Shown here in pieces: positions 7,006-13,991 of a stretch of DNA of 16,190 bases (its first letter is position 1; every line of letters begins with the position of its first letter). A program made the position numbers and the translations under genes. Source of the stretch: JBEVEP01 sp040512755 (GTDB taxonomy: Bacteria > Pseudomonadota > Alphaproteobacteria > Rhizobiales > Rhizobiaceae); assembly GCA_040512755.1 (NCBI GenBank), contig JBEVEP010000418.1, positions 1 to 16,190 on the forward strand, read 5' to 3'. The notes below the pieces were generated by a model, which worked only from the letters and a program-made list of their open reading frames with translations, ran no database searches and was not told the DNA's origin.

Positions 7006-8142
7006 TCAAGCTGGGAGTTTTGTAGCCGCGATACGGCGGTAGGCGAAGATATCCTCAGGACTGCGGTTTCCTGCCTTGTCGGCGCGGGCTGCTGCCAGAG
7101 CGTCATCGATAAGCATGCTCATGCGCTCGTGCACAGGCGATTTCACGCAGGCCGGATCCGTCGCGGCAGCGTTACCGGCAATCGCCATCGCCTGGCAGCG
7201 ACAGCCGCCCCAGTCGATTTCGCGCCGCTCACAGCTCCGGCAGGGCTCCAACATCCAATCTGTTCCGCGGAAAGCATTGAAGGCTGGCGAGTCTGTCCAG
7301 ATCTCCGCCAGCGAGCGCTCGCCGAAACGTTCGAACGTCAGGGAGCGAATAGTATGCGCGGCATGGCAGGGAAGCACCGTGCCATCTGGCGCAACCATGA
7401 AGGCGTCGCGCGCCCAGCCGCCCATACAGGGTTTGGGATAGATCGCGAAATAGTCGGGCGTAACGAAGTCGATATTCATGATCCCTTGCAGCCGCTCGCG
7501 TGCGGACTCGACGATTTCAGCCTGACGTTCGACAGAGGCGCGATCGGGCATCAGCGCGTCGCGATTGACGAGCGCCCAGCCGGCGTACTGCACGTTGGCG
7601 ATTTCAAGCCGCTCGGCGCCGAGCGACAGCGCCAGTTCGATGAAGTCCGGAACCTGCTCGATATTGTGCCTGTGGATGGGCGCGTTGATGGTGAGGGGCA
7701 GCCCTGCCGACCGGAAGTGGCGCGCGGTTTCGATCTTCTTCTGGTGCGCGCCCCGACTGTTCCCAATACGCTCAGTGGTGGCCGCGTGTGCCCCCTGGAA
7801 ACTCACCTGCACGTGGTCGAGGCCGGCATCGACCAGCGCGTGGATGCGTTCTTCGCTGAGGTTAACTCCGGCTGTGATGAGATTGGCGTAGACGCCTCGC
7901 CGGCACAGTCCGGCGACCAGCTGCTCAAGATCACGACGAAGCGTCGGCTCTCCCCCGGACAAATGCACTTGCAGCACGCCCAGGTCCGCTGCTTGATCGA
8001 AGAGTTCAAGCCAGGCCGCGGTATCCATTTCGCGGTTGGCTTTCAAAAGCTCGGTCGGGTTGGAGCAATAGGGGCACTGCAGCGGACAGCGATGCGTCAG
8101 TTCCGCCAGCATGCCGATCGGGGGGAGCAGTGGCTCGCTCAT
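7006..8142 (-). CDS. pqqE: PqqA peptide cyclase (radical SAM enzyme PqqE)
   Basis: PqqE makes the first bond of PQQ, joining the Glu and Tyr side chains of PqqA while it is bound to PqqD. The 378-residue protein has the radical SAM motif CX3CX2C at C19, C23 and C26 near the N-terminus (THRCPLQCPYCSNP). The C-terminal SPASM region has cysteines at 239, 259, 301, 304, 314, 316 and 332, enough for two auxiliary iron-sulfur clusters. The start at 8142 is preferred over an upstream ATG (8169) because it overlaps the pqqD stop as ATGA and begins MSEPLLPP, a normal PqqE start. Coupling to pqqD fits the PqqD-PqqE complex. Length and motifs are normal. Confidence 0.96.
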   Translation of the reverse strand: MSEPLLPPIGMLAELTHRCPLQCPYCSNPTELLKANREMDTAAWLELFDQAADLGVLQVHLSGGEPTLRRDLEQLVAGLCRRGVYANLITAGVNLSEERIHALVDAGLDHVQVSFQGAHAATTERIGNSRGAHQKKIETARHFRSAGLPLTINAPIHRHNIEQVPDFIELALSLGAERLEIANVQYAGWALVNRDALMPDRASVERQAEIVESARERLQGIMNIDFVTPDYFAIYPKPCMGGWARDAFMVAPDGTVLPCHAAHTIRSLTFERFGERSLAEIWTDSPAFNAFRGTDWMLEPCRSCERREIDWGGCRCQAMAIAGNAAATDPACVKSPVHERMSMLIDDALAAARADKAGNRSPEDIFAYRRIAATKLPA

Positions 8143-8435
8143 AGTCTCACCAGCAGATTGTCGGCCCATTCCTGCAGAAAGGCAGTGACATCGCCTGTAA
8201 CTTCGTCGGCGGGGGCATCATATTCTGCAGCAAGGTCCCGAACGATCTCGCCTACCTCGGTTAGTCCGTCGCAACGCCTCAGGATATCGAGACTGACGTC
8301 ATTCGGCCAGAACACCTTCTCTGGCGCAAGCACAGCATAGGCTCCCCGCACCGGATCGAACTGGATTCGCACATGCTTTGGCAACGACGGTTTCGATCCT
8401 GGGCGAACAACTGTCCGTTCGCGTGCAGCAATCAT
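8139..8435 (-). CDS. pqqD: PqqA-binding chaperone PqqD
   Basis: PqqD is a small peptide-binding protein that holds PqqA and presents it to PqqE. The 98-residue product has the family features: an N-terminal segment with FDPVRGAYAVLAPEKVFWPN (26-45), then the three-helix region with LDILRRCDG (49-57), a central VGEIVRDLAAEYDAP (61-75) and the C-terminal helix FLQEWADNLL (87-96). The ATG at 8435 overlaps the pqqC stop (ATGA), which fixes the start better than longer in-frame options. It ends by overlapping pqqE in the same way. It is a separate protein here and not fused to PqqC or PqqE as in some bacteria. Confidence 0.95.
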   Translation of the reverse strand: MIAARERTVVRPGSKPSLPKHVRIQFDPVRGAYAVLAPEKVFWPNDVSLDILRRCDGLTEVGEIVRDLAAEYDAPADEVTGDVTAFLQEWADNLLVRL

Positions 8436-9190
8436 TGGCGTTCCTCCGGACGATAGGCTCCAGGCGGGATGTGGGCCGGCTCGCCATAGGCGTGCTGGAG
8501 GGCATCGAGCATCGCCCACAGAATATCGCATTTGAACACCAATGCGTCGATCACCGCCTGCTGGCGTTCCGGTGTGTCGGCATGTTTCAAAACGTAGGCG
8601 AGTGCGAAATCGGAATCGCGGGAGGCCTGCGTCGGCCGCGGCTTGAAATAAGCGAGTGTATCCTCCGAGATATAGTCATACTTGGCCAGCATGGCCGGCA
8701 CACGCTCGCTGATGATGACCGGCGAGAAGAGTTCCGTGAGCGAAGAGGCAACAGCCTCCAGCAGCGATTTGTTGGTGCAAAAGGAGAGATAGGCGCCGAC
8801 AGCAAAACGCGTGGCTGGCAAAGCCAACTGCTCACTTTTCACGATTTCGGAGTCCAGACCAAGCGACGTTGCGAGGTGCAGCCATCGCGCGATGCCTCCG
8901 TTCCAGCCGTCTTCGCCGTCGTGGTCCTCGACTCGCTTGCGCCAGGCCGCACGAAATGCGGGGTCCTCGGCCCGAGAGATGATCATCGCATCCTTACGCG
9001 GGATGACCGCCTGGTAGCAATAGCGGTTGAGCGCCCAGGCGCGCAGTTGCCCCTTGGAGAGCGCTCCGGCGGTCATCTGATGATGATAGGGGTGACGGTT
9101 GTGGTAACGCTCGTCGCCCACCTGCCGGAGCACCGCTTCCAGGTCTGAGGCGCTGAGGCCATTTCGTGCAACGGTGCGGAAATCACTCAC
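8432..9190 (-). CDS. pqqC: Pyrroloquinoline-quinone synthase PqqC
   Basis: PqqC is a cofactor-free oxidase that carries out the last steps, ring closure and eight-electron oxidation with O2, to give PQQ. The 252-residue chain shows PqqC marks: RYHNRHPYHHQM near residue 30, LRAWALNRYCYQAVIPRKDA in the second helix region, EDHDGEDGWNGGIARWL in the middle, and a C-terminal region rich in Phe and Asp around ALVFKCDILWAMLDAL. The start is placed at GTG 9190, which overlaps the pqqB stop as GTGA. An ATG at 9226 would put 12 extra residues inside pqqB and does not look like PqqC. No residue of the family appears to be missing. Confidence 0.95.
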   Translation of the reverse strand: MSDFRTVARNGLSASDLEAVLRQVGDERYHNRHPYHHQMTAGALSKGQLRAWALNRYCYQAVIPRKDAMIISRAEDPAFRAAWRKRVEDHDGEDGWNGGIARWLHLATSLGLDSEIVKSEQLALPATRFAVGAYLSFCTNKSLLEAVASSLTELFSPVIISERVPAMLAKYDYISEDTLAYFKPRPTQASRDSDFALAYVLKHADTPERQQAVIDALVFKCDILWAMLDALQHAYGEPAHIPPGAYRPEERQ

Positions 9191-10122
9191 AATCTGATCT
9201 CCATGCCGTCGTGAGCGACCTCCCAACCTGCCGCCCTCACTGTCGCGTATTCGGGCGACGTCTCGTCCAGGACGGGATTGGTGTTGTTGATATGGACGAA
9301 GATGCGGCGACCGATCGGCACCTCAGCGAGCGCTGTTATCGAGCCTTCGTTGCCGGACATCGCGAGGTGCCCCATGCGCGTGCCGGTTTTCTGGCCAACG
9401 CCGGCGGTGATCATCTCGTCATCCGTGTAAACGGTTCCATCGAAAATCAGGCAGGCCGCTTCTCGAAGCCGCCGTTTCAGATCGCCGTCGATGCGGGCAC
9501 AGCCAGGTATATAGAAGACGGAGCCGGATCCGGGGCGGACGACGAGCCGGATGGCTATTGTATCGCCCTTCTCCGACCCATAGTCGGCATCCGGGCGGGT
9601 TGCGTCCTCCAGGAAAAGCGCCACTTTCCCTGGAACGCGAAAGGCCTCGATAACGACGCCGCTGCCCTTACCGTCCGCATCGCAGATCTCGAATTCGCCC
9701 TCGGGCAGTTCACGCCTGGGTACGATCGCAGGATCCAGCACGTTGAAGATCGGATTGGCGGCGAGAGCGGCGAGAACACGCTCCGTTGCGTACACCGCGA
9801 ATGGCTGCCGTTCGCGCATGCTCAACAGGCCTGCAATGTGATCGACATCCGCATTGGTAAGGACGACAGCGCGAATTGGGGTCGAGCGAAGCGAGGCTTC
9901 GGCACGCGGCTGCAGTTCTGGCGTTTCCGCAATCTGTTGGCGAATATCGGGGGAGGCGTTGAAAAGGACCCATGCCTCACCGTTGGAGGACGCCGCTAGA
10001 CTCGACTGGGTTCGCGGGCGAACACCATTCGTCCCGGCCCGCGCGGAACGGCTAAGCCGGTAATTACAATTCCACTGGGGGAAACCCCCACCGGCCGCAG
10101 AGCCCACGATCTTAATACGCAT
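9187..10122 (-). CDS. pqqB: PQQ biosynthesis protein PqqB
   Basis: PqqB belongs to the metallo-beta-lactamase fold and hydroxylates the tyrosine part of the PQQ precursor; earlier work proposed a transport role. The 311-residue protein begins with the family hallmark MRIKIVGSAAGGGFPQWNC and contains TNADVDHIAGLL, SPDIRQQI and the C-terminal HINNTNPVL. The ATG at 10122 is chosen because family members start MRI/MKI at this point. An in-frame ATG at 10134 adds only four residues (MGIV) and is an alternative. No signal peptide is seen. It is the second pqq gene, 135 bases after pqqA, and overlaps pqqC by 4 bases. Confidence 0.95.
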   Translation of the reverse strand: MRIKIVGSAAGGGFPQWNCNYRLSRSARAGTNGVRPRTQSSLAASSNGEAWVLFNASPDIRQQIAETPELQPRAEASLRSTPIRAVVLTNADVDHIAGLLSMRERQPFAVYATERVLAALAANPIFNVLDPAIVPRRELPEGEFEICDADGKGSGVVIEAFRVPGKVALFLEDATRPDADYGSEKGDTIAIRLVVRPGSGSVFYIPGCARIDGDLKRRLREAACLIFDGTVYTDDEMITAGVGQKTGTRMGHLAMSGNEGSITALAEVPIGRRIFVHINNTNPVLDETSPEYATVRAAGWEVAHDGMEIRL

Positions 10123-10257
10123 AACTATTCCCATTCCGCCTTGCCTTCGCTAAAGGCAGGGCGGCGAGCGCTGACGGTCCGCGGAGCAGGCGACCGGGCT
10201 GTTCAACTTCAGCCCGGCAAGTGGCGCGCGCCCCTGTCGGAACACGCGCCTCTGTGC

Positions 10258-10353
10258 CTACTTCTTGGGAGTGATCTCAGCAGGCAGATAACGCGAAATT
10301 TCCATGCCTGCTGCTACTTGGCACATGGTTGGTTTCGTCCAGCTTTTCTTCAT
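10258..10353 (-). CDS. pqqA: PQQ precursor peptide PqqA
   Basis: A 31-codon gene. PqqA is the ribosomal peptide from which PQQ is cut: the side chains of one Glu and one Tyr become the cofactor. The product begins MKKSWTKPT and contains the invariant E-X3-Y motif as EISRY, with E18 and Y22, followed by LPAEITPKK. GGAGG (10359-10363) lies 5 bases before the ATG, an excellent ribosome site. It precedes pqqB on the same strand by 135 bases, the usual pqqA-pqqB order. That gap allows a transcript ending or processing after pqqA, as often seen, since much more PqqA than enzyme is needed. Confidence 0.95.
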   Translation of the reverse strand: MKKSWTKPTMCQVAAGMEISRYLPAEITPKK

Positions 10354-10368
10354 TCACTCCTCCATTTG

Positions 10369-10390
10369 CACCGCTTCATTTGAGGCGGTG
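10369..10390 (-). promoter_or_regulatory. Hairpin just upstream of the pqqA ribosome site
   Basis: Arms 10369-10377 and 10382-10390 form a 9-bp stem with one G-T pair and a 4-base ATTT/AAAT loop. It ends 5 bases from the Shine-Dalgarno sequence of pqqA. It could protect the 5' end or influence translation; that is inference. Confidence 0.4.
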
Positions 10391-10432
10391 TCCTGCTACT
10401 CGACCATCGCTTGGCACCTTTGTGCGATGGCC

Positions 10433-10456
10433 TGTCCATTGGTCTTAAAATGGACA
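10433..10456. promoter_or_regulatory. Perfect 8-8-8 inverted repeat upstream of pqqA, candidate operator
   Basis: TGTCCATT (10433-10440) and AATGGACA (10449-10456) flank an 8-base spacer, 80 bases before the pqqA start. The arrangement fits a dimeric regulator site. A second, looser inverted repeat, CCATCGC (10404-10410) and GCGATGG (10424-10430), lies between it and pqqA. Confidence 0.4.
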
Positions 10457-10474
10457 AATGAACGAAAGCGTCAT

Positions 10475-10515
10475 GAAAAAGCAAAAACCAAAACTTCGAT
10501 CGCGGTCGGTGACCG
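10475..10515 (-). terminator. Weak intrinsic-terminator-like element after xoxJ
   Basis: On the reverse strand the xoxJ stop is followed by a 5-bp GC stem with a 3-base loop (10503-10515), and then a T-rich tract (10475-10493). The stem is short and about 9 bases separate it from the T-rich tract, so it may only reduce read-through into pqqA. Confidence 0.35.
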
Positions 10516-10524
10516 TCCAAACTC

Positions 10525-11388
10525 CTACTGAGTGATAGGTCTGTCCTGTTCATCGATCAGGGGCACATTGAACTCCATGAGGATCCTGTTGATTTCCGCC
10601 TGGTGGTCCTTGATGACCCTGTTGAGTTGCCGCTTCCACTCCTGATCCGATGGACGTACGCCCATGGTAATCCGATAGGCCATCCGGGAGCCGGTCTTTT
10701 CTTTCACAAGCGGAACCATTGCCAGATCGGCGCCCGATTTCTTGGCATAATAACCGGCAACCGGACCCCACACCACGGCGGCGTCGATCTTGCCGTCGAT
10801 CACATCCTTTACCATAACCTCGCCCATCGAGGGTCTGAAGCGGGTGTCGATCATCAGCGGGTAGATCTTGGCAGTCTTCATCAGCCCGGCAACCGCCATA
10901 TTGGAACTTGGCGGCGTGCTGTGCACCACGCCGATCCGCTTCCCGGCCAGCTTTGGATCCTCGATCGTCTCCACTCCATCCAAGCCAGCGCCGCGCTTGT
11001 AGATCAACACATAGGTTGACCTGTAATACGCGTTTGTGTTCTGCACGAGTTCATCACCCTGAGCATAGCCCATGATGATATCGCAGCGGTTGGCGCGCAG
11101 CGTGTTTCGGACGAAGCCCATCACCATCGGAAACCAGGTGTAAGCGACCGATTTGCGTCCGGTTTTGGCTGCCACAAGCTCGGCGAGCTTGTTTTCGAAG
11201 CCTTCGCCGCTCTCGTCGGACGACGGCATGCTGGAGGGATCGGCGCAGACACGGAGAACGTCAGGATCCACAAGTTCTCCCGCTGCGCCGAGACCCGCTC
11301 CTTGCGCGAGCGCTGATGAGGGCGCCAGCGCCATGGCTAGGGCCACTTGCACCATGCGACCAAATCGGGAGCGTCTACCGACCGACAT
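10525..11388 (-). CDS. xoxJ: XoxJ, periplasmic partner of XoxF methanol dehydrogenase
   Basis: A 287-residue exported protein with a signal peptide (about 1-29, ending SSALA) and a type 2 periplasmic-binding fold. The mature part opens with VLRVCADPSSMPSS and includes the CDIIMGY segment and VVWGPVAGYYAKKSGADL, the pattern of the MoxJ/XoxJ family tied to PQQ methanol dehydrogenases. In this family the protein is not a nutrient-uptake subunit; it is thought to help activate or assemble XoxF. It starts 3 bases after the xoxG stop, and its ribosome site (GGGTGGA) lies inside the end of xoxG, so the two are translationally linked. No ABC permease or ATPase gene is nearby, which supports this reading. 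Confidence 0.9.
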   Translation of the reverse strand: MSVGRRSRFGRMVQVALAMALAPSSALAQGAGLGAAGELVDPDVLRVCADPSSMPSSDESGEGFENKLAELVAAKTGRKSVAYTWFPMVMGFVRNTLRANRCDIIMGYAQGDELVQNTNAYYRSTYVLIYKRGAGLDGVETIEDPKLAGKRIGVVHSTPPSSNMAVAGLMKTAKIYPLMIDTRFRPSMGEVMVKDVIDGKIDAAVVWGPVAGYYAKKSGADLAMVPLVKEKTGSRMAYRITMGVRPSDQEWKRQLNRVIKDHQAEINRILMEFNVPLIDEQDRPITQ

Positions 11389-11391
11389 AGG

Positions 11392-11916
11392 CTATCCACC
11401 CATGCATGATTTTTCGTGGTCTTTGGCCGACTGGGGCTTGTCCGCCTTTTTGGGCGGTCTGCCGCGTGGAATTGCGTCGACGGAACGAGCCCGCAAATAG
11501 ATGTAGAGATCGTCCATGTAGCAATAAACGTTTTTGTTATCGCCGAACGCCGGCATGACGTTTTCCTTTCCGGCCCCCACGTTCTTGCGGCCTTCAGCGA
11601 CGATGGAAAGGAACGTCCCGTAATCCAGGTTCTTCATGGACTCCGCCAGCGCCGGCGCATAGGAAGATCCTACCCCGTCAGGGCCATGGCAAACGTGACA
11701 ATCGGAATGGTAGCGGCGGTAGCCGCTGAACGTATACCAGTCGACTGCACCGTCTTCCTCGATCTTGAACGTCGGATTTCCATCCGCGTCGAAATATTTG
11801 CCGTCCTCATCGGTGACGGCGGCAGCCTTATCCTTGTCGTCAGCCGCGATGGCGGAGCTTGTAAGTGACAGAGAAAGAACCATAGCGGAGACCGAGATTA
11901 CACTGCGAAAGGACAT
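11392..11916 (-). CDS. xoxG: XoxG, cytochrome c electron acceptor of XoxF
   Basis: A 174-residue exported cytochrome. The ATG at 11916 follows AAAGAGG and opens directly into a signal peptide (1-24, ending SSAIA); an upstream ATG (11946) would add ten non-signal residues. The heme motif is CHVCH (C73, C76, H77), preceded by YTFSGYRRYHSD, and the axial ligand is M121 in ENVMPAFGDN. The segment YCYMDDLYIYLRAR (131-144) is typical of cytochromes that serve PQQ dehydrogenases. It takes electrons from reduced PQQ in XoxF in the periplasm and passes them to a smaller cytochrome or oxidase. Two extra cysteines, C132 and C171, could form a disulfide. It lies between xoxF and xoxJ, the usual order. 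Confidence 0.92.
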   Translation of the reverse strand: MSFRSVISVSAMVLSLSLTSSAIAADDKDKAAAVTDEDGKYFDADGNPTFKIEEDGAVDWYTFSGYRRYHSDCHVCHGPDGVGSSYAPALAESMKNLDYGTFLSIVAEGRKNVGAGKENVMPAFGDNKNVYCYMDDLYIYLRARSVDAIPRGRPPKKADKPQSAKDHEKSCMGG

Positions 11917-11998
11917 CCGAACCTCTTTCGAATTCGCCACGAACACAGCCTGGCTGCACTATGCGGCGTTGACGGTTGCGTGTGTGTGTGGCGAAACC

Positions 11999-12072
11999 GG
12001 GAGCCCGGCCGGCGTCCCGAGGATCCGGGCTCCCATATGCCACGCCTCAGTACTTAAAGACTTCGGCGTGGC
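11999..12072 (-). promoter_or_regulatory. Two stem-loops between xoxF and xoxG
   Basis: In transcript order, GCCACGCC/GGCGTGGC arms (12065-12072 and 12039-12046) come first, 17 bases after the xoxF stop. A 10-bp stem from GGGAGCCCGG/CCGGGCTCCC arms (12025-12034 and 11999-12008) follows 4 bases later. Neither is followed by a T-run. They probably stabilise xoxF mRNA or lower read-through into xoxG. Confidence 0.5.
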
Positions 12073-12089
12073 GGTGGTTCCCGAAAACC

Positions 12090-13991
12090 TCAGTCCGGGA
12101 GAGCGAAGACGGTGAGCTGGCCGCCCAGCGTCGTATAATCGGCCAATGCGGCATAGCCGCCGACCGCTCCGAGACCGGCAGTTGAGATGCTCTTCGCCTC
12201 ATCGGTCGGAGCGTTCGCGCCGGCTACGGCCTTCTGCCAGGCTGCTGCACCTTCAGCTTGCAGCAGGCCGCCCGCCAGACCGATGCCTGCCCATCCACCA
12301 ACGCCCGAAAGCACAGCAACGTACTGCTTGCCGCCATGCTCGAACGTGTTGATGTTGCCGATGATGCCGGACGGGGTCTTGAACTTGTAGAGTTCGTTGC
12401 CGTCCTTATCGACCGCCTTGATGTAGCCTTCCAGCGTTCCGTAGAAGACTATGTCGCCGTCGGTTGCAAGCGCGCCCGACCAAACGGAGAACTGCTCCGG
12501 CTTCGACCAGACGATCTCACCTTTCGAGGCGTCCCAGGCAATAAAGTTGCCCATGCCGCCATGGCTGTCCGGCGTGGGATACATCGCTACCGTCGCACCC
12601 ACATAGGCCTGGCCGGCAGTGTAACTTACCTTATAGGGCTCGTAGTCCATGCAGACATGGTTGGTTGGTACATAGAACAGGCCAGTCTTCGGCGAATAGG
12701 TTGCCGGTTGCTGATCCTTGGTTCCAAGAGCAGCAGGGCAAACCCCGGTCGTGTTTGTGTCTTCGCCGTTCTGCTGCGTCGAAAACTTGGCGACGACCTG
12801 CGGGCGGCCAAACTGGTCGCTGTTTGGATCCATAACGACTTCGGTCGCCCAGTTTACCGTCGGATCGTATTTCTTGGCGACGAGCAGTTCGCCATTCGCG
12901 CGATCGATCGTATAGGCAAAGCCGTTACGGTCGAAATGGACGAGCACGTCGCGCTTTTGGCCGTTCACGTCCATGCCGTCGACGAGGATCATCTCGTTGA
13001 CGCCGTCATAATCCCACTCGTCATGCGGGGTCATCTGGTAAACCCATTTCGCCTCGCCCGTATCTGCATCGCGCGCGAACATGGTCATGGACCAGCGGTT
13101 GTCGCCCGGCCGCTGCACCGGGTTCCAGGTCGAGGGGTTGCCGGTTCCGTAGTAGACAAGGTTCAGCTTTGGATCATAGGAATACCAGCCCCATGTGGTC
13201 CCGCCACCCGTCTTCCACTGCTCTCCCTCCCAGGTGTTTATACCGGAATCCTTTCCAACCGGCTTGCCGAGATGAGTGGTCTTCTCGGGATTGATCAAGG
13301 TTTCGGCGTCGGGTCCGGTCGAATATCCTCTCCAAGCCAGCTTGCCATCTGAGAGATTGTAGGCCGAGACATGGCCCCGGACTCCATATTCGGCGCCGGA
13401 GATGCCAATGAGCACCTTGTCTTTGACGACCAATGGCGCTCCCGTGCTTGATTCGGAGATGCTCCCGTCGATGGCCTGGCCGTTCTGCACGGACCATGCG
13501 ACCTTGCCGGTCTTTGCGTCCAACGCGGTGAGCATCGTGTCGGCCTGGGCCAGGATGATCTTGCCATCGCCATATGCGACGCCACGGTTGACGGTGTCGC
13601 AGCACATGATCCCGATCACGCTGGGGTTCTGCTTTGGTTCGTACTTCCACAGGATCTTGCCGTCATTGTTGAGGTCGAGCGCGTAGACGATGTTCGGGAA
13701 CGGCGTATGGACGTACATGACGTCGCCGATCACAAGCGGTCCGCCCTCGTGGCCGCGCAGCACGCCAGTGGAGAAGGTCCACTTGACCTGCAGGTTTTTG
13801 ACGTTGTCCTTGTTGATCTGGTTCAGCTTTGAGTAGCGGGTGTTCGCATAGTCGCCCGACTGCATGGCCCAGTTCTTGGGGTCCGAGGTAAGCTTTAGCA
13901 GCTCCTCGTTAGCCGACACCCCATATGCCCCGGCGCACGTCAGGAACGCCGTGGTCGATAGAATGTAGGTAACTTTCGAAAGTACACGCAT
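12090..13991 (-). CDS. xoxF: XoxF, lanthanide-dependent PQQ methanol dehydrogenase
   Basis: A periplasmic eight-bladed propeller quinoprotein of 633 residues that oxidises methanol, and often other primary alcohols or formaldehyde. A signal peptide (1-27, ending GVSA) leads the chain. The vicinal disulfide C130-C131 that stacks on PQQ is present. By family alignment the metal ligands are E201 (GAEYGVRG), N285 (GTGN), catalytic D327 and D329. D329, two residues after the catalytic Asp (DEWDYDG), marks lanthanide enzymes; calcium-type MxaF has Ala there. The sequence resembles the XoxF5 clade of rhizobia. A strong ribosome site (GGGAGG) precedes the ATG. xoxG follows 173 bases downstream, beyond two stem-loops, and no mxaI-like small subunit gene is present, as expected for XoxF. 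Confidence 0.96.
   Translation of the reverse strand: MRVLSKVTYILSTTAFLTCAGAYGVSANEELLKLTSDPKNWAMQSGDYANTRYSKLNQINKDNVKNLQVKWTFSTGVLRGHEGGPLVIGDVMYVHTPFPNIVYALDLNNDGKILWKYEPKQNPSVIGIMCCDTVNRGVAYGDGKIILAQADTMLTALDAKTGKVAWSVQNGQAIDGSISESSTGAPLVVKDKVLIGISGAEYGVRGHVSAYNLSDGKLAWRGYSTGPDAETLINPEKTTHLGKPVGKDSGINTWEGEQWKTGGGTTWGWYSYDPKLNLVYYGTGNPSTWNPVQRPGDNRWSMTMFARDADTGEAKWVYQMTPHDEWDYDGVNEMILVDGMDVNGQKRDVLVHFDRNGFAYTIDRANGELLVAKKYDPTVNWATEVVMDPNSDQFGRPQVVAKFSTQQNGEDTNTTGVCPAALGTKDQQPATYSPKTGLFYVPTNHVCMDYEPYKVSYTAGQAYVGATVAMYPTPDSHGGMGNFIAWDASKGEIVWSKPEQFSVWSGALATDGDIVFYGTLEGYIKAVDKDGNELYKFKTPSGIIGNINTFEHGGKQYVAVLSGVGGWAGIGLAGGLLQAEGAAAWQKAVAGANAPTDEAKSISTAGLGAVGGYAALADYTTLGGQLTVFALPD

Noticed and set aside
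6967..8340. 457-codon forward open frame opposite pqqE and pqqD
   Set aside because: It is antisense to two well-supported genes, has no ribosome site and gives low-complexity, Arg/Gly-rich protein; long antisense frames are common opposite GC-rich codons.
9166..9999. 277-codon forward open frame opposite pqqB, and a similar one at 8378-9148 opposite pqqC
   Set aside because: Shadows of conserved genes with protein-like codon use only on the reverse strand.
10525..11388. Amino-acid ABC transporter binding protein
   Set aside because: The fold is shared, but there are no permease or ATPase genes, and the position after xoxG plus the MoxJ-like opening fit XoxJ.
12258..13352. 364-codon forward open frame opposite xoxF
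   Set aside because: It mirrors the codon pattern of xoxF and has no recognisable domain or ribosome site.
12090..13991. Calcium-type methanol dehydrogenase MxaF or an ethanol dehydrogenase
   Set aside because: D329 two residues after the catalytic Asp, and XoxG/XoxJ neighbours without an MxaI-like gene, point to XoxF.
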